Notes under the pieces: generated by a model
Databases searched by the model: none
Told to the model about the DNA's origin: nothing
Seen by the model: the letters and a program-made list of their open reading frames with translations, nothing else
NCBI RefSeq assembly: GCF_002286815.1
Contig: NZ_MUNM01000034.1
Location: forward strand, 62,001-126,000
DNA: 64,000 nt
From: Pseudomonas sp. PICF141
Lineage (GTDB): Bacteria > Pseudomonadota > Gammaproteobacteria > Pseudomonadales > Pseudomonadaceae
Direction: 5' to 3'
Shown: positions 28,045 to 38,540 of the stretch, piece after piece
Numbering within the stretch: the stretch's first letter is position 1
How the letters are laid out: the number at the start of each line of letters is the position of its first letter
Position numbers and translations under genes: made by a program

Positions 28045-28689
28045 ATGTCTGACAATCTTTCAACCTCCAGCGGTCCGGGCCGTCCCAAAGATCTGGCCAA
28101 GCGCCAGGCCATCCTCGATGCGGCGAAAATCCTGTTTCTGAGCAAGGGCTATGCGAACACCAGCATGGATGCCGTGGCGGCCGAGGCCGGCGTGTCGAAG
28201 CTGACGGTCTACAGCCATTTCAACGACAAGGAAACGCTGTTCTCCGCCGCAGTGATGGCCAAGTGCGAAGAGCAATTGCCGCCACTTTTCTTCGAATTGC
28301 CGGAGGGCATTGCGGTGGAAACCGTGCTGCTGAACATCGCACGCGGCTTTCATCAGCTGATCAACAGCGATGAATCGGTGAACCTGCATCGGCTGATGAT
28401 GACGCTGGGTAGCCAGGACCCGAAGCTCTCGCTGATTTTCTTCCAGGCCGGGCCAGAACGCGTGCTCCACGGAATGGAGGGGTTGCTGAACAAGGTCAAT
28501 CAGAGCGGTGCATTGAGTATCGATAAACCGCGCAATGCCGCCGAGCATTTCTTTTGCCTGCTCAAGGGCGCGGGCAATTTCCGGTTGCTGTATGGCTGCG
28601 GCGAGCCGGTGACCGGGGATGCGGCCGAAGCCCATGTGCAGGACGTGGTGGGGTTGTTTATGCGGGCTTATCGGCCGCAGTCGGCCTGA
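28045..28689 (+). CDS. TetR-family repressor, divergent from RND pump
   Basis: A 214-aa one-component regulator. The N-terminal TetR helix-turn-helix is clear (GRPKDLAKRQAILDAAKILF, then MDAVAAEAGVSKLTVYSHF), followed by an all-helical ligand domain of the kind found next to efflux operons (AefR/TetR_C type). I use the ATG at 28045 (MSDNLSTSS) behind AAAGCGAAG; upstream in-frame codons lie in the operator region. Its place next to the pump and the palindrome suggests local repression relieved by a pump substrate. Confidence 0.9.
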   Translation: MSDNLSTSSGPGRPKDLAKRQAILDAAKILFLSKGYANTSMDAVAAEAGVSKLTVYSHFNDKETLFSAAVMAKCEEQLPPLFFELPEGIAVETVLLNIARGFHQLINSDESVNLHRLMMTLGSQDPKLSLIFFQAGPERVLHGMEGLLNKVNQSGALSIDKPRNAAEHFFCLLKGAGNFRLLYGCGEPVTGDAAEAHVQDVVGLFMRAYRPQSA

Positions 28690-28690
28690 T

Positions 28691-28800
28691 GATCGTTCCC
28701 ACGCTGTGCGTGGGAATGCAGCCCGGGACGCTCCGCGTCCCTTTCGAAGCGGACGCAGAGCGTCCATTGAGACATTCCCACGCAGAGCGTGGGAACGATC
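28691..28800. repeat. Composite GATC-flanked palindromic repeat
   Basis: Outer arms GATCGTTCCCACGCTGTGCG and CGCAGAGCGTGGGAACGATC, inner arms GGGACGCTCCGCGTCC and GGACGCAGAGCGTCC. It has the same design as 19397-19507 and fills the gap between the convergent tetR and rsmJ. Confidence 0.9.
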
Positions 28801-28809
28801 AGTATCGAA

Positions 28810-29592
28810 TCAGGGTTTGAGCGCTTTCTTCGGATAAATGTCGTATCGGCTGGATTTGCCATCCAGCGCATGGCTCGGTTTCGGCCCCTCGATGCACGGC
28901 GCCTTGCGCGGGCGCTTGACCACCACCCGGTGGCTGGCCAGGGCCAACGCCGCTTCGAGCAATGCCGGCGCATCCGGGTCATCGCCGACCAGCGGCCGGA
29001 ACAGGCGCATTTCCTTCTTCACCAACGCCGTTTTCTCGCGATGGGGGAACATCGGATCGAGGTAGATCACCTGCGGTGGCTCGCCTTCCCAGTTGCGCAT
29101 CACCTCGATCGAATTGCCCTTGAGCAAACGCATCCGCGCCACGATCGGCGCCACGTCGAAATCTTCCGCGCCGCGCGCCAGGCCATCTTCAAGCAATGCG
29201 CCGATCAGCGGCTGGCGCTCGATCAGGCTCATCTCACAGCCCAAGCTGGCCAGCACGAACGCGTCCTTGCCCAACCCTGCCGTTGCGTCCAGCACACGCG
29301 GGCGCACGCCTTGGGCGATGCCGACCGCTTTGGCGATCATCTGACCGCTGCCGCCGCCGTACAACCGACGATGAGCCGCGCCGCCTTCGACAAAATCCAC
29401 CCGAACCGGTCCCGGAGCATCGGGCCCCAGTTGTTGCAGCTGCAACCCCTGCTCGCCCACCTGCAAGGCGAACTCGCCATCATCCACCTGCAACGGCAAC
29501 CCCAGGCGCTCGGCCCATTGCTCGGCCTGTGGCTGAAAGGTCGTGCCCAAGGCCTCGACATGGATGCGGCAGGCCGCAGGTTGCTCAATCAT
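28810..29592 (-). CDS. rsmJ: 16S rRNA (guanine1516-N2)-methyltransferase
   Basis: RsmJ makes m2G1516 in 16S rRNA using SAM. The 260-aa protein shows the family signatures [18 protein letters not shown], the SAM motif [19 protein letters not shown], and [11 protein letters not shown], the NPPY-like catalytic loop, with the C-terminal [14 protein letters not shown]. The start at 29592 is divergent from the following gene. Length and motifs fit well and no alternative is likely. Confidence 0.92.
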   Translation of the reverse strand: MIEQPAACRIHVEALGTTFQPQAEQWAERLGLPLQVDDGEFALQVGEQGLQLQQLGPDAPGPVRVDFVEGGAAHRRLYGGGSGQMIAKAVGIAQGVRPRVLDATAGLGKDAFVLASLGCEMSLIERQPLIGALLEDGLARGAEDFDVAPIVARMRLLKGNSIEVMRNWEGEPPQVIYLDPMFPHREKTALVKKEMRLFRPLVGDDPDAPALLEAALALASHRVVVKRPRKAPCIEGPKPSHALDGKSSRYDIYPKKALKP

Positions 29593-29685
29593 GGGAAAAC
29601 ACGCTCAAAAAATTAATGATCGGCAAAAATGGCCGATAACCAAACTATCGAGCATTTTGCCAGAGCTGAGCGTCGACCGAGAGAA

Positions 29686-30306
29686 ATGTCAGACATTCAA
29701 CGCACATCGATAGGTTATATCTCGCCCCACGGCGATTTTGGCCTGCGAAACTCCCAAGCACTGAGCGGCGTCAGTCACCTATGGCAGGATTTTTTTGCCC
29801 AGGCGCTGGCCGATCAGTCGGGCGATGTCGTGCCGGAGTCTCTCAACTTTCCGCCGGTGGATCTCGACAGCCCGGTCGAACCGACCGTTGGCAGTGAGTT
29901 GCTGGCGCACATCATTTCCCAGCGCGAATGTGATGTGATCGAAACACCCGTTCGCCCGCCAGAGCCGCTGTTTCTGCCGATTGCCGAATTCGAAATGGAC
30001 CTGGCCGACAAACCCTTCCCGCCATTCCCGCCGGAAGAAATCGTCGCGCAACAGAAACAGCAGGACTTCGACAGCGGCTGGGTACGCCCTATCGTGCTCA
30101 CCGCCGGCCAAGCGTTGCCACAGCCAGGCGCCGCACCGCAACCGCGCCCGCTTCACTTGCCGATCGCCGAGTTCGAACTTGAGCTGCTGGACAAACCGTT
30201 CCCGCCGTTCTCGCCCGAAGAGCTGGTGGAACAACAGAAACAACTGGATTTCGATAACGGCTGGGCACGCCCGATCGTTCTGCAGAACCTGCGCATCGCC
30301 GCCTGA
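29686..30306 (+). CDS. Hypothetical protein with internal 45-residue duplication
   Basis: A 206-aa acidic, proline-rich cytosolic protein without a signal peptide. Residues 94-138 and 155-199 are a tandem duplication with about 61-residue period. Both copies read PL-x-LPIAEFE then DKPFPPF-x-PEE, QQKQ-x-DFD and GW-x-RPIVL. The N-terminal 90 residues are unique (start MSDIQRTSIGYISPHGDFGL). I know no domain for it. ATG 29686 follows GAGAG; the frame extends upstream but over a region without a ribosome site. It is convergent with the extensin-like gene (3-bp gap) and divergent from rsmJ. The function is unknown. Confidence 0.75.
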   Translation: MSDIQRTSIGYISPHGDFGLRNSQALSGVSHLWQDFFAQALADQSGDVVPESLNFPPVDLDSPVEPTVGSELLAHIISQRECDVIETPVRPPEPLFLPIAEFEMDLADKPFPPFPPEEIVAQQKQQDFDSGWVRPIVLTAGQALPQPGAAPQPRPLHLPIAEFELELLDKPFPPFSPEELVEQQKQLDFDNGWARPIVLQNLRIAA

Positions 30307-30309
30307 CCC

Positions 30310-31005
30310 TCAGCGGCAGCGCCACCACGGCCCGACATCCACATGAAAGTGGTTGCGATGGGCGGCGTTGTAATCCGGGCTCAATACCACACTGAACATA
30401 TCGCAGGCACCATCGCGCACCTGACGCAGAAATCGCGCGTCCTGGTTATCCTTCGGCCAATCCCTGAGCACGCTGATCGATCGGCCACCCGCCAGGCGGA
30501 ATCCGCTGATATCCAGCGCATCGGCCGTGGCATGCTGGCTGCGTCTGCCGTTTTCGCGGTTGTAGACGTTGCGACAGGCGAAGCTGCCAAGATGGTCGAC
30601 CCGTTTCACCGCTTGCCCGTAGACCGCCTGAGCCGCGGGTTGCAAGGTGTGGCGTTCGAACAAGGCGAACGCCACTGCCAAGCGGCAACTGGCGAGAAAA
30701 CTGCTGCTCAGTGCCACCTGGCCACCTTGCACACGCAAGGCGTCGGTCAATGGGCAAGTCGCGTCCGGGCTGTCGGCCTGACGGGTCACCCGCAAACCTG
30801 AGCCGCTCAGGACCTGGTCGCATAACTGCGGATCATTGCGCAGACGCATCAGTTTGTAGCGGGTCAGCAGGTTCGGTTCGGCCTTCACGTCCAGCGGCGC
30901 CCAGGGGTTCCATTGCGGGGGAATGGACACCCAGCCGCGCCAGACACTTAACCCGGCAGCGCCGATGATCAACAGCACCAGCAACAGCCCCCACCGAAAC
31001 CGCAT
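30310..31005 (-). CDS. Extensin-like C-terminal domain protein
   Basis: A 231-aa membrane-anchored periplasmic protein. After the N-terminal helix WGLLLVLLIIGAAGLSVW comes the extensin-like domain, with NGRRSQHATADALDISGF and NAAHRNHFHVDVGPWWRC. These H..D and HFH residues resemble the zinc site of LAS/peptidase-M15-like murein carboxypeptidases, so a cell-wall role is possible but unproven. It lies 2 bp downstream of the PEP-mutase-like gene, probably in the same transcript. Confidence 0.85.
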   Translation of the reverse strand: MRFRWGLLLVLLIIGAAGLSVWRGWVSIPPQWNPWAPLDVKAEPNLLTRYKLMRLRNDPQLCDQVLSGSGLRVTRQADSPDATCPLTDALRVQGGQVALSSSFLASCRLAVAFALFERHTLQPAAQAVYGQAVKRVDHLGSFACRNVYNRENGRRSQHATADALDISGFRLAGGRSISVLRDWPKDNQDARFLRQVRDGACDMFSVVLSPDYNAAHRNHFHVDVGPWWRCR

Positions 31006-31007
31006 CG

Positions 31008-31829
31008 TCAGCCTTTGAACAATTGATTGGCCTTCTGGAACGGCATCGAGCGGGAGGTAAAGCCGAAGGTCCCGTGTTGCTGGATTTCCTCGGCGGCGCG
31101 GAAGAACTCGCCATACGCCGCCAGGGCCAGGGCTGAACCGACGCTGATGCGTCTGACGCCCATTTCACTCAACTGCTTGACTGTCAGCTTGAGCCCGCCG
31201 GACATCAATACATTGACCGGCTTGGGCGCAACGGCACGGACCACCGCCAAAACCTCTTCAGCACTGCGCAAGCCTGGTGCGTAAAGCACGTCAGCTCCCG
31301 CTTCGGCGAATGCCTGCAAACGGCGAACGGTATCGTCGAGGTCAGGATTGCCGTGCAGATAGTTTTCGGCACGCGCCGTCAGCACGAAGGGAAAAGACAA
31401 ACTGCGAGCCGCCGCGACAGCCGCTTCGATACGCGCCACCGCATGTTCGAAGCAGTAGATCGGACCGTCCTCACGCCCGGTGGCATCTTCGATCGAACCG
31501 CCAACGGCACCGGCCTTGGCTGCCCGCAGAATACTTTGGGCGCAATCAGCGGGGGCGTCGGCAAAACCGTTTTCGAGATCCACCGCCACCGGCAGATCGG
31601 TGGCCGCGACAATCGCTTCAACGTTCGCCAGGGTTTCATCGAGCGTCAACCCACCATCGGGACGGCCTCGGGAAAAGGCGTAACCGGCACTGGTGGTTGC
31701 CAGTGCCTCGAAACCAAGGCTGGCGAGCATTTTCGCCGAGCCGGCGTCCCAAGGGTTGGGAATGACAAAAGCGCCCTCGCGTTCATGCAGTGCTTTGAAC
31801 GCCTGGGCTCGAAGGATTTGCGCATCCAT
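31008..31829 (-). CDS. Isocitrate lyase/PEP mutase family enzyme
   Basis: A 273-aa TIM-barrel enzyme of the ICL/PEP mutase superfamily. It shows FVIPNPWDAGSAKML, AVDLENGFADAP in the metal-binding strand, GSIEDATG and LTARAENYLHG. It lacks the KKCGH cysteine loop of true isocitrate lyases, so C-C cleavage or decarboxylation of a 2-oxo-diacid (as in Pseudomonas oxaloacetate decarboxylase-like members) is more likely. The substrate cannot be named from sequence. Co-oriented and close to the extensin-like gene. Confidence 0.85.
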   Translation of the reverse strand: MDAQILRAQAFKALHEREGAFVIPNPWDAGSAKMLASLGFEALATTSAGYAFSRGRPDGGLTLDETLANVEAIVAATDLPVAVDLENGFADAPADCAQSILRAAKAGAVGGSIEDATGREDGPIYCFEHAVARIEAAVAAARSLSFPFVLTARAENYLHGNPDLDDTVRRLQAFAEAGADVLYAPGLRSAEEVLAVVRAVAPKPVNVLMSGGLKLTVKQLSEMGVRRISVGSALALAAYGEFFRAAEEIQQHGTFGFTSRSMPFQKANQLFKG

Positions 31830-31861
31830 TGGCAGGCTCCTGAAAAGGGAAAAAATCCGCT

Positions 31862-32719
31862 TCAGAGCAAGCCAAATTGCTCGGCAGCGGGCTCTCTGTA
31901 TAGCTCAGGCAGCGGCGGCAAGCCAGGCAAACGCAGCATCAGCTGTGCGTGAAAACGTTGGGCGAGTTTTGCCGCCAACAGATTATCGGCGGTGTGCAGG
32001 AAGATATACGGCGCGCGGCCCTCTTCGATCCAGGCAGCGATTTTTTCGACCCACGGCACCAGGAATGGATCGTTGGCTTCAAGCACAGGATGGCCGATGA
32101 AACGCACCTGTGGGCATTGAGTAAACGCCGCAGGACGAGGCGGTACCCGGGGTTTTTTCGATTGGGCGTGAAGCACCGAAGGTTCAGTCGAGGTGCAGCT
32201 GAACAGTGCTCGCGGATCGAGGCAGATACGCTCGACACCGCGCTCGAGCAACAGGCGATTGAGCATTCGCTCGGCATCGCCCTTGGCAAAGAACTCATCG
32301 TGTCGCACTTCAACCGCCAGGGGCCGGTCGATCGCATCGATAAAACCGGCCAGCTCGGACAAGCGTTGTGGGGTGAAGCTTTTGGATAATTGCAACCACA
32401 GGGGAGAAACCCGCTCACCCAGGGGGCTGAGCAATTGCAGGAAGGTTTCGGCGGCGGTCAATTGTTCGCGCAGATCGCCGCTGTGACTGATGTCGCCAGG
32501 AAACTTGGCGGTGAAGCGAAAGTGTTCGGGCATGATCTGGGCCCAGCGCTGCACCGTGGCGGCAGACGGGCTGGCGTAGAAGGTCGTATTGCCTTCCACG
32601 GCGTTGAACACTTGAGCATAAAGACTGAGAAACTCGGCAGGCCTGGCGTCTTGCGGATACAAATAATCGCGCCGGGCGTTTTCACTCCAGGACGGGCAAC
32701 CGAGATAGTAAGGCAGCAT
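31862..32719 (-). CDS. DUF72 domain protein
   Basis: A 285-aa DUF72 (YecE-like) TIM-barrel protein. It starts MLPYYLGCPSWSENARRDYL and has GNTTFYASPSAATVQRWAQ and the FRFTAKFP motif that define the family. No enzyme activity is established for it. The start ATG at 32719 overlaps the stop of the upstream 100-aa gene (TGATG), so the two are coupled; the longer upstream frame is rejected for that reason. Confidence 0.88.
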   Translation of the reverse strand: MLPYYLGCPSWSENARRDYLYPQDARPAEFLSLYAQVFNAVEGNTTFYASPSAATVQRWAQIMPEHFRFTAKFPGDISHSGDLREQLTAAETFLQLLSPLGERVSPLWLQLSKSFTPQRLSELAGFIDAIDRPLAVEVRHDEFFAKGDAERMLNRLLLERGVERICLDPRALFSCTSTEPSVLHAQSKKPRVPPRPAAFTQCPQVRFIGHPVLEANDPFLVPWVEKIAAWIEEGRAPYIFLHTADNLLAAKLAQRFHAQLMLRLPGLPPLPELYREPAAEQFGLL

Positions 32720-33021
32720 CAGATGTAAAGGTCGAGACCCAGAACATCCGCATCCCAATCGACAAAAGTGGCGGTGCTCAGGTAACTGGCCAAAGCCATT
32801 GCCACGCTTTTGCTCATGGCGCGGTGATAAATCATGTCTTGTTGACGAGCGGGCAGATTGCTCAGGCGTTGCGCCGAGGCTTTGGCACGGGCGGCCAATT
32901 GCTCTTCGGTAGGGAATTCCAGCTCGCCGTCGATATCGACGGAGTCACCCTCGTAGACATGGCCTTTGCGAGGCTTGCGCTTGATGGGGTAGGACTGAGA
33001 GGAAACGCCGTCTATACGCAT
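32719..33021 (-). CDS. Conserved hypothetical protein (100 aa)
   Basis: A 100-aa hydrophilic protein starting MRIDGVSSQSYPIKRKPRKG. An acidic centre follows (DSVDIDGELEFPTEEQ) and then a helical half (ARQQDMIYHRAMSKSVAMAL). No signal or recognised domain. It is co-oriented with and coupled by overlap to the DUF72 gene, and codon use is normal for the genome. The function is unknown; a basic N-terminus could bind nucleic acid, but that is a guess. Confidence 0.7.
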   Translation of the reverse strand: MRIDGVSSQSYPIKRKPRKGHVYEGDSVDIDGELEFPTEEQLAARAKASAQRLSNLPARQQDMIYHRAMSKSVAMALASYLSTATFVDWDADVLGLDLYI

Positions 33022-33164
33022 AAGGGCATGCTCGGTATCGATGATGGCAGTTTAGTGGCGCATATCCCACTTCGCAAACCGCCGAGTGATAACTAGAACA
33101 CAGAAAAGCGAAAAGGTTTAAAAGCGGCGGGTAGAAATTGATGATTGGCTATAACCGGAAAGAT

Positions 33165-33252
33165 TGCCTTCGCGGGCAAGCCTCGCTCATACAGGTATCG
33201 CCGATATTTCGACTGGCTACAAAACTTGTAGGAGCGAGGCTTGCCCGCGAAG
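33165..33252. repeat. REP pair (REPIN) upstream of the 100-aa gene
   Basis: CTTCGCGGGCAAGCCTCGCT and inverted TGTAGGAGCGAGGCTTGCCC, with the heads outward, enclose about 35 bp and end 22 bp before the tsaB stop codon. Confidence 0.9.
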
Positions 33253-33273
33253 GGATCAACCCGAGAACAAGGA

Positions 33274-33948
33274 TTAACGCGCTTTCGGGGTCGCGACTTT
33301 ATCGCGCAGATACACCGGTTGCGCCTGATCGGCCACGATCGCTTCACCGCGCTCCCAGGCAAAACGAGCCAGGGTCAGCAAGTCTTCGGCGTGGGGCAGC
33401 ATGCCCGCGTCCTGCCCGCTCAGGTTGACGGCAATGCGCTCGGCATACCCCCAACCGGTGCCAGCACCAAACCACTCGCCGCTGGCATCGGCTGGCAACG
33501 CAGCGGCTTGCGGTGGCAGTACCGCTTCATTGCCCACCAGCCGCATCTCCCCCGCCGTTTCGCGGTAGCAACCCCAATACACCTCATCCATGCGCGCATC
33601 GATGGCCGCCGCGACCTGGCTGACGCCGTGTTCGCGATAGGCCCGCTGGGCGAGTACGGCGAGATTGGAGACCGGCAATACCGGGCGATCCAGCGCAAAC
33701 GCCAGCCCCTGCACCACGCCGATGGCGATGCGCACACCGGTGAACGCGCCCGGCCCACGGCCGAACGCAATGGCATCGACCGCTTGCAGGGTAGTCCCGG
33801 CATCGGCCAGCAGTTGCTGAATCATCGGCAGCAGCTTTTGCGCATGCAGGCGCGGGATCACCTCGTAATGGCTCGTGACTTTGCCGTCATGCAGCAAGGC
33901 AACGGAGCAAGCTTCAGTCGCGGTGTCCAGGGCCAGCAAGGTGCTCAT
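33274..33948 (-). CDS. tsaB: tRNA t6A synthesis protein TsaB
   Basis: TsaB is the inactive ASKHA-fold partner that holds TsaD in the complex making t6A37 on ANN-decoding tRNAs. It starts MSTLLALDTATEACSVALLH and has AIAFGRGPGAFTGVRIAIGV, the classical YeaZ motif. 224 aa is normal. An upstream in-frame extension is rejected because this ATG matches the family start. It lies downstream of adk on the same strand. It links functionally to tcdA in this window, which acts on t6A. Confidence 0.94.
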   Translation of the reverse strand: MSTLLALDTATEACSVALLHDGKVTSHYEVIPRLHAQKLLPMIQQLLADAGTTLQAVDAIAFGRGPGAFTGVRIAIGVVQGLAFALDRPVLPVSNLAVLAQRAYREHGVSQVAAAIDARMDEVYWGCYRETAGEMRLVGNEAVLPPQAAALPADASGEWFGAGTGWGYAERIAVNLSGQDAGMLPHAEDLLTLARFAWERGEAIVADQAQPVYLRDKVATPKAR

Positions 33949-33996
33949 CGATGTTTCCGTAAGAGAAGTCAAAAAAAGTGCGCCAGTATAAACAAC

Positions 33997-34018
33997 TACG
34001 GCCCGCAAGCGGGCCGTA
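33997..34018 (-). terminator. Hairpin after adk
   Basis: TACGGCCCGC-AA-GCGGGCCGTA, followed on the minus strand by GTTGTTT, lies 24 bp beyond the adk stop. It is a likely terminator, or partial terminator, before tsaB. Confidence 0.7.
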
Positions 34019-34041
34019 GAAGATGAAGCCGATCAGACTTT

Positions 34042-34701
<660 letters not shown>

Positions 34702-34979
34702 TCAATTTTTTATATAGATAACGTCAGATTCGCCTCTTGGGGCCAATCTCAAAAATAGGATCGCGACCGCCCAAACGGCCAAAGGCTGATCAAGATACAC
34801 AGCAGGCCCTGCCCACACAAGCCGCCGAAAGTCGGAGAAACCCGCCCCTTGCGAGACCCTGCGAAGGGGTAACCCAAGTCGCAACCCCATCATTAACTGT
34901 CGCGTGGCAGACCTTTTTGACCGCTCGCCAGCAGGCACTCGACGCTCGCGCCGGGTGCCTGTTCCCCACGACGAAAACC

Positions 34980-37610
34980 TTAGCCGGTATTTCGCAAACC
35001 GGCGGCAATCCCCGCCACAGACACCAGTAACGCCTGTTCTACCGGGCTGCCCTGGGCCACATCCTGTTGCCGCGAACGTGCCAACAGTTCGGCTTGCAAT
35101 AGATGCAGCGGGTCGAGGTAAGTGTTGCGCAGACGGATGAATTCAAGGGTGGCTGGGCTATGTGCCAGTAGCTGCGACTGACCGGTCAACCCCAGGACCA
35201 CTGCACACGCCTGCGACAATAGGTCGCGTAAATGCGCGCCCAAAGGGAGCAGATCCGGCTCGACCAGACGCTCATCGTAAGACTGGGCGATATCGGCGTC
35301 GGCCTTGGCCAGCACCATTTCCAGCATATCGATGCGGGTACGGAAGAATGGCCACTGCTCGCGCATCTGCCCTAACAGCTCACCTTCGCCGCGCTCCAGC
35401 GCCTTGCTCAGCGCCGCTTCCCAGCCGAGCCAGGCCGGCAGCATCAGACGCGTCTGGGTCCAGCCGAAGATCCACGGAATGGCACGCAGGCTTTCAATGC
35501 CGCCAGCACGGCGTTTGGCCGGGCGGCTGCCCAACGGCAAACGCCCCAACTCCTGCTCCGGGGTCGATTGGCGGAAGTACTCGACGAACTGCGGGTTCTC
35601 CCGTACCACGGCGCGGTAGGCCTTGACGCCATCGGCGGCCAATTCGTCCATCAAATGGCGCCAGGCAGGCTCAGGCGGTGGTGGCGGCAACAAGGTGGCT
35701 TCCAGCACCGCCGCCAGGTACAGATTGAGGTTTTGCTCGGCGATGTCCGGCAGGCCGAATTTGAAACGAATCATTTCCCCCTGTTCGGTGGTGCGGAAAC
35801 GCCCCGCCACCGACCCCGGCGGCTGCGACAGAATCGCCGCGTGTGCCGGACCACCTCCACGGCCCACGGTGCCACCGCGACCGTGGAACAACAACAGCTC
35901 AACTTGCTGCTCGCGGCAAATATCCACCAGCCGCTCCTGAGCCCGATACTGCGCCCAGGCGGCTGCAGTGGTGCCAGCGTCCTTGGCTGAGTCGGAATAA
36001 CCGATCATCACTTCCTGCGGCCCTTGCAGGCGCGAGCGATAGCCCGGCAACAGCAACAGTTTTTCGATCACCGGGCCCGCGTTGTCGAGGTCGGCGAGGG
36101 TTTCGAACAGCGGCACCACGCGCATCGGCCGCAATACGCCGGATTCTTTGAGCAGCAGTTGCACAGCCAGCACGTCGGAAGCGGCACCGGCCATGGAAAT
36201 CACATACGAACCAAGGGAGGCCCCTGGTGCCGCGGCGATTTCCCGGCACGTCGCCAGAACCTCGGCGGTGTCGGCAGACGGCTTGAAGTACGCTGGCAGC
36301 AACGGGCGACGATTGTTCAGTTCACGCATCAGGAAGGCGATGCGTTCCTCTTCGCTCCAGTCCTCATAACGGCCCAGGCCGAGGTAATCGGTGATTTCGG
36401 TCATGGCCGCCGTGTGGCGTGACGAGTCCTGCCGCACATCGAGGCGCACCAGAAACAACCCGAATGTCACCGCGCGACGCAGGCAATCGAGCAACGGACC
36501 ATCGGCGATGACGCCCATGCCGCATTCATGCAGCGAGTGGTAGCACAGCTCCAGCGGGTCCAGCAGGTCACGATTGTTTTGCAGCACATCGGCCGACGCT
36601 GGAGTGGCTGCCGTCAGGGAGGCGTGGGCCCAGTTACGGGTCGCGCGCAGGCGTTCACGCAATTGTTTGAGCACTGCGCGGTAAGGTTCGGCGCTGTCGC
36701 CGGCCTTGGCCTTCAGCTCGTCACTGGCCCGCTGCATCGACAACTCGGCGGCGAGATGATCAACGTCGCGCAGGTACAAATCGGCGGCCATCCAGCGCGC
36801 CAGCAGCAACACTTCGCGGGTTACGGCGGCAGTGACGTTGGGGTTGCCGTCGCGGTCGCCGCCCATCCAGGAGGCAAAGCGAATCGGTGCCGCTTCCAGT
36901 GGCAAGTGCAGGCCGGTGGCGGCATGCAGCGCCTGATCGGCCTTGCGCAAATAATTGGGAATCGCCTGCCACAGCGAATGCTCGATCACCGCAAAGCCCC
37001 ACTTGGCTTCATCCACCGGTGTGGGACGGGTACGGCGAATTTCTTCGGTGTGCCAGGCTTCGGCGATCAGGCGCTGCAACTTCGTCTTGATCTGCTCGCG
37101 CTCGGCGGTGGTCAGGTCGCGATGGTCTTGTGCGGCCAGTTGCGCGGCGATCGCGTCGTACTTCTGGATCAGGGTGCGGCGCGCCACTTCGGTGGGGTGC
37201 GCGGTCAATACCAACTCGATTTCCAGACGCCCCAATTGCCGGGCCAGGGACTCGGGGTCATGACCCGCAGTCAGCAGGCGAGCGAGCAGTTCCGGCAACA
37301 CCCGTGCCTCGAATGGTTCGGGTTGCGACTCTTCGCGGCGGTGAATCAGCTGATATTGCTCAGCGATATTGGCCAGGTTGAGAAACTGGTTGAACGCTCG
37401 CGCCACCGGCAGCAGCTCGTCTTCGCTCAACTGGTTGAGGCTGGCACTAAGCTCAGCGTCCATCGAACCGCGACGGTCAGCCTTGGCGCCTTTGCGGATC
37501 TGCTCGATCTTGTCGAGAAAGTCATCCCCGTACTGTTCACGAATGGTGTTGCCCAACAGTTCACCCAACAGGTGAACGTCCTCGCGCAAGCGTGCATCAA
37601 TATCGGTCAT
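34980..37610 (-). CDS. ppc: Phosphoenolpyruvate carboxylase
   Basis: Ppc carboxylates PEP to oxaloacetate, refilling the TCA cycle. The 876-aa protein has both active-site signatures, [14 protein letters not shown] (catalytic histidine, about residue 136) and [13 protein letters not shown] with the following [15 protein letters not shown] loop. The C-terminus is LRNTG, the conserved allosteric end. Monocistronic by position, reading towards adk. No defects seen. Confidence 0.97.
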   Translation of the reverse strand: MTDIDARLREDVHLLGELLGNTIREQYGDDFLDKIEQIRKGAKADRRGSMDAELSASLNQLSEDELLPVARAFNQFLNLANIAEQYQLIHRREESQPEPFEARVLPELLARLLTAGHDPESLARQLGRLEIELVLTAHPTEVARRTLIQKYDAIAAQLAAQDHRDLTTAEREQIKTKLQRLIAEAWHTEEIRRTRPTPVDEAKWGFAVIEHSLWQAIPNYLRKADQALHAATGLHLPLEAAPIRFASWMGGDRDGNPNVTAAVTREVLLLARWMAADLYLRDVDHLAAELSMQRASDELKAKAGDSAEPYRAVLKQLRERLRATRNWAHASLTAATPASADVLQNNRDLLDPLELCYHSLHECGMGVIADGPLLDCLRRAVTFGLFLVRLDVRQDSSRHTAAMTEITDYLGLGRYEDWSEEERIAFLMRELNNRRPLLPAYFKPSADTAEVLATCREIAAAPGASLGSYVISMAGAASDVLAVQLLLKESGVLRPMRVVPLFETLADLDNAGPVIEKLLLLPGYRSRLQGPQEVMIGYSDSAKDAGTTAAAWAQYRAQERLVDICREQQVELLLFHGRGGTVGRGGGPAHAAILSQPPGSVAGRFRTTEQGEMIRFKFGLPDIAEQNLNLYLAAVLEATLLPPPPPEPAWRHLMDELAADGVKAYRAVVRENPQFVEYFRQSTPEQELGRLPLGSRPAKRRAGGIESLRAIPWIFGWTQTRLMLPAWLGWEAALSKALERGEGELLGQMREQWPFFRTRIDMLEMVLAKADADIAQSYDERLVEPDLLPLGAHLRDLLSQACAVVLGLTGQSQLLAHSPATLEFIRLRNTYLDPLHLLQAELLARSRQQDVAQGSPVEQALLVSVAGIAAGLRNTG

Positions 37611-37831
37611 CAGCAGTTCTCCAGCGAAAATCCGGGCGGCTATGCTTGGTTATCAGAGGCTCTGCTACAGAGAGTGCCGCCGTAAAGCGCTTCTTACAAG
37701 CAGACCACGCCAAGGGCTTCAAACACCGGGCAATGCAGCTAATCTCAACCATGAGCCGTACAACGGCGTATCACCGGCTACCGCCGGACACTCACCCGGC
37801 CTGCCACGAGCAGGTGCGCAATGAGGTCATC

Positions 37832-38176
37832 ATGAAAATCCGCGAGCTCGCCAAGCACTGGGAAGAAAACGCCAAGGGTCGCCTGACCGACACGGGCTAC
37901 ACGATTCGTCTGGACGTGGAAGCGGCCGCACGGCTGGCGGCAATTATCGAAATGTACCCCAAGCGGCACCCCGAAGAACTCCTCGGCGAGCTGATCGGCG
38001 CCGCCCTGGAAGAACTCGAAGCCAGCTTTCCGTACGTGAAAGGGTCAACGGTGGTGGCCACCGACGAGGAAGGCGATCCACTGTACGAAGACGTCGGCCC
38101 TACTCCGCGTTTTCTCGCCTTGTCCCGGCGCCATTTGCATGATTTGTCGGGCGATAACGACAAGCAGAAACACTGA
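37832..38176 (+). CDS. Conserved Pseudomonas hypothetical protein (114 aa)
   Basis: A small cytosolic protein starting MKIRELAKHWEENAKGRLTD and continuing RLDVEAAARLAAIIEMYPKR. In position it equals the hypothetical gene after ppc in P. aeruginosa. The N-terminal half looks like a short ribbon-helix-type or coiled segment; no domain is certain. ATG 37832 has AATGAGG upstream. The frame extends 240 nt further, but the extra part has poor codons and overlaps the ppc promoter region. The function is unknown. Confidence 0.75.
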   Translation: MKIRELAKHWEENAKGRLTDTGYTIRLDVEAAARLAAIIEMYPKRHPEELLGELIGAALEELEASFPYVKGSTVVATDEEGDPLYEDVGPTPRFLALSRRHLHDLSGDNDKQKH

Positions 38177-38179
38177 TTC

Positions 38180-38271
38180 CTGTGGGCGCGAGCCTGCTCG
38201 CGATAGGGTTTAACAGTCAACGTTGATGTTGAATGATATGGCCCCATCGCGAGCAGGCTCGCTCCCACAAT
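38180..38271. repeat. REP pair (REPIN), variant family 1
   Basis: CTGTGGGCGCGAGCCTGCTC and its inverted copy ATCGCGAGCAGGCTCGCTCC enclose about 40 bp. The core differs from the main REP (GAGCCTGCTCGCG instead of GAGGCTTGCCCGCG); the same variant occurs singly at 23384. Confidence 0.9.
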
Positions 38272-38408
38272 TTGATCGCATTCTTCCTGCTGAACGGTGC
38301 ACTTGCGGGTCACTTAAAGCCCCGTGGATACCCCGTGCCGCCTGAAAGTTCCCGATTTAGAGCCCTGTCCGCTCGATCAGTTTTTTCGGTCGATAAGCCA
38401 TCTTCTCT

Positions 38409-38436
38409 GAACTTTTGAAAAACGCCACGGGTCACA
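38409..38436 (+). promoter_or_regulatory. Putative AlgU (sigma-22) promoter of the lipoprotein-lptF operon
   Basis: GAACTT (38409-38414), a 17-bp spacer, then TCACA (38432-38436) closely matches the AlgU/RpoE-type consensus GAACTT-N16/17-TCTGA, 105 bp upstream of the first gene. lptF of P. aeruginosa is known to belong to the AlgU regulon, which supports the call. Confidence 0.6.
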
Positions 38437-38540
38437 CCCAGTAACCACGCCTGGGACGGCCGTTTCAAAAAGCACTCTGGAAATCGTAGGTTGCGGCTCC
38501 TTGCCCAGGATGGATTCAGATGTTTTTCAGGAGTTATCCA

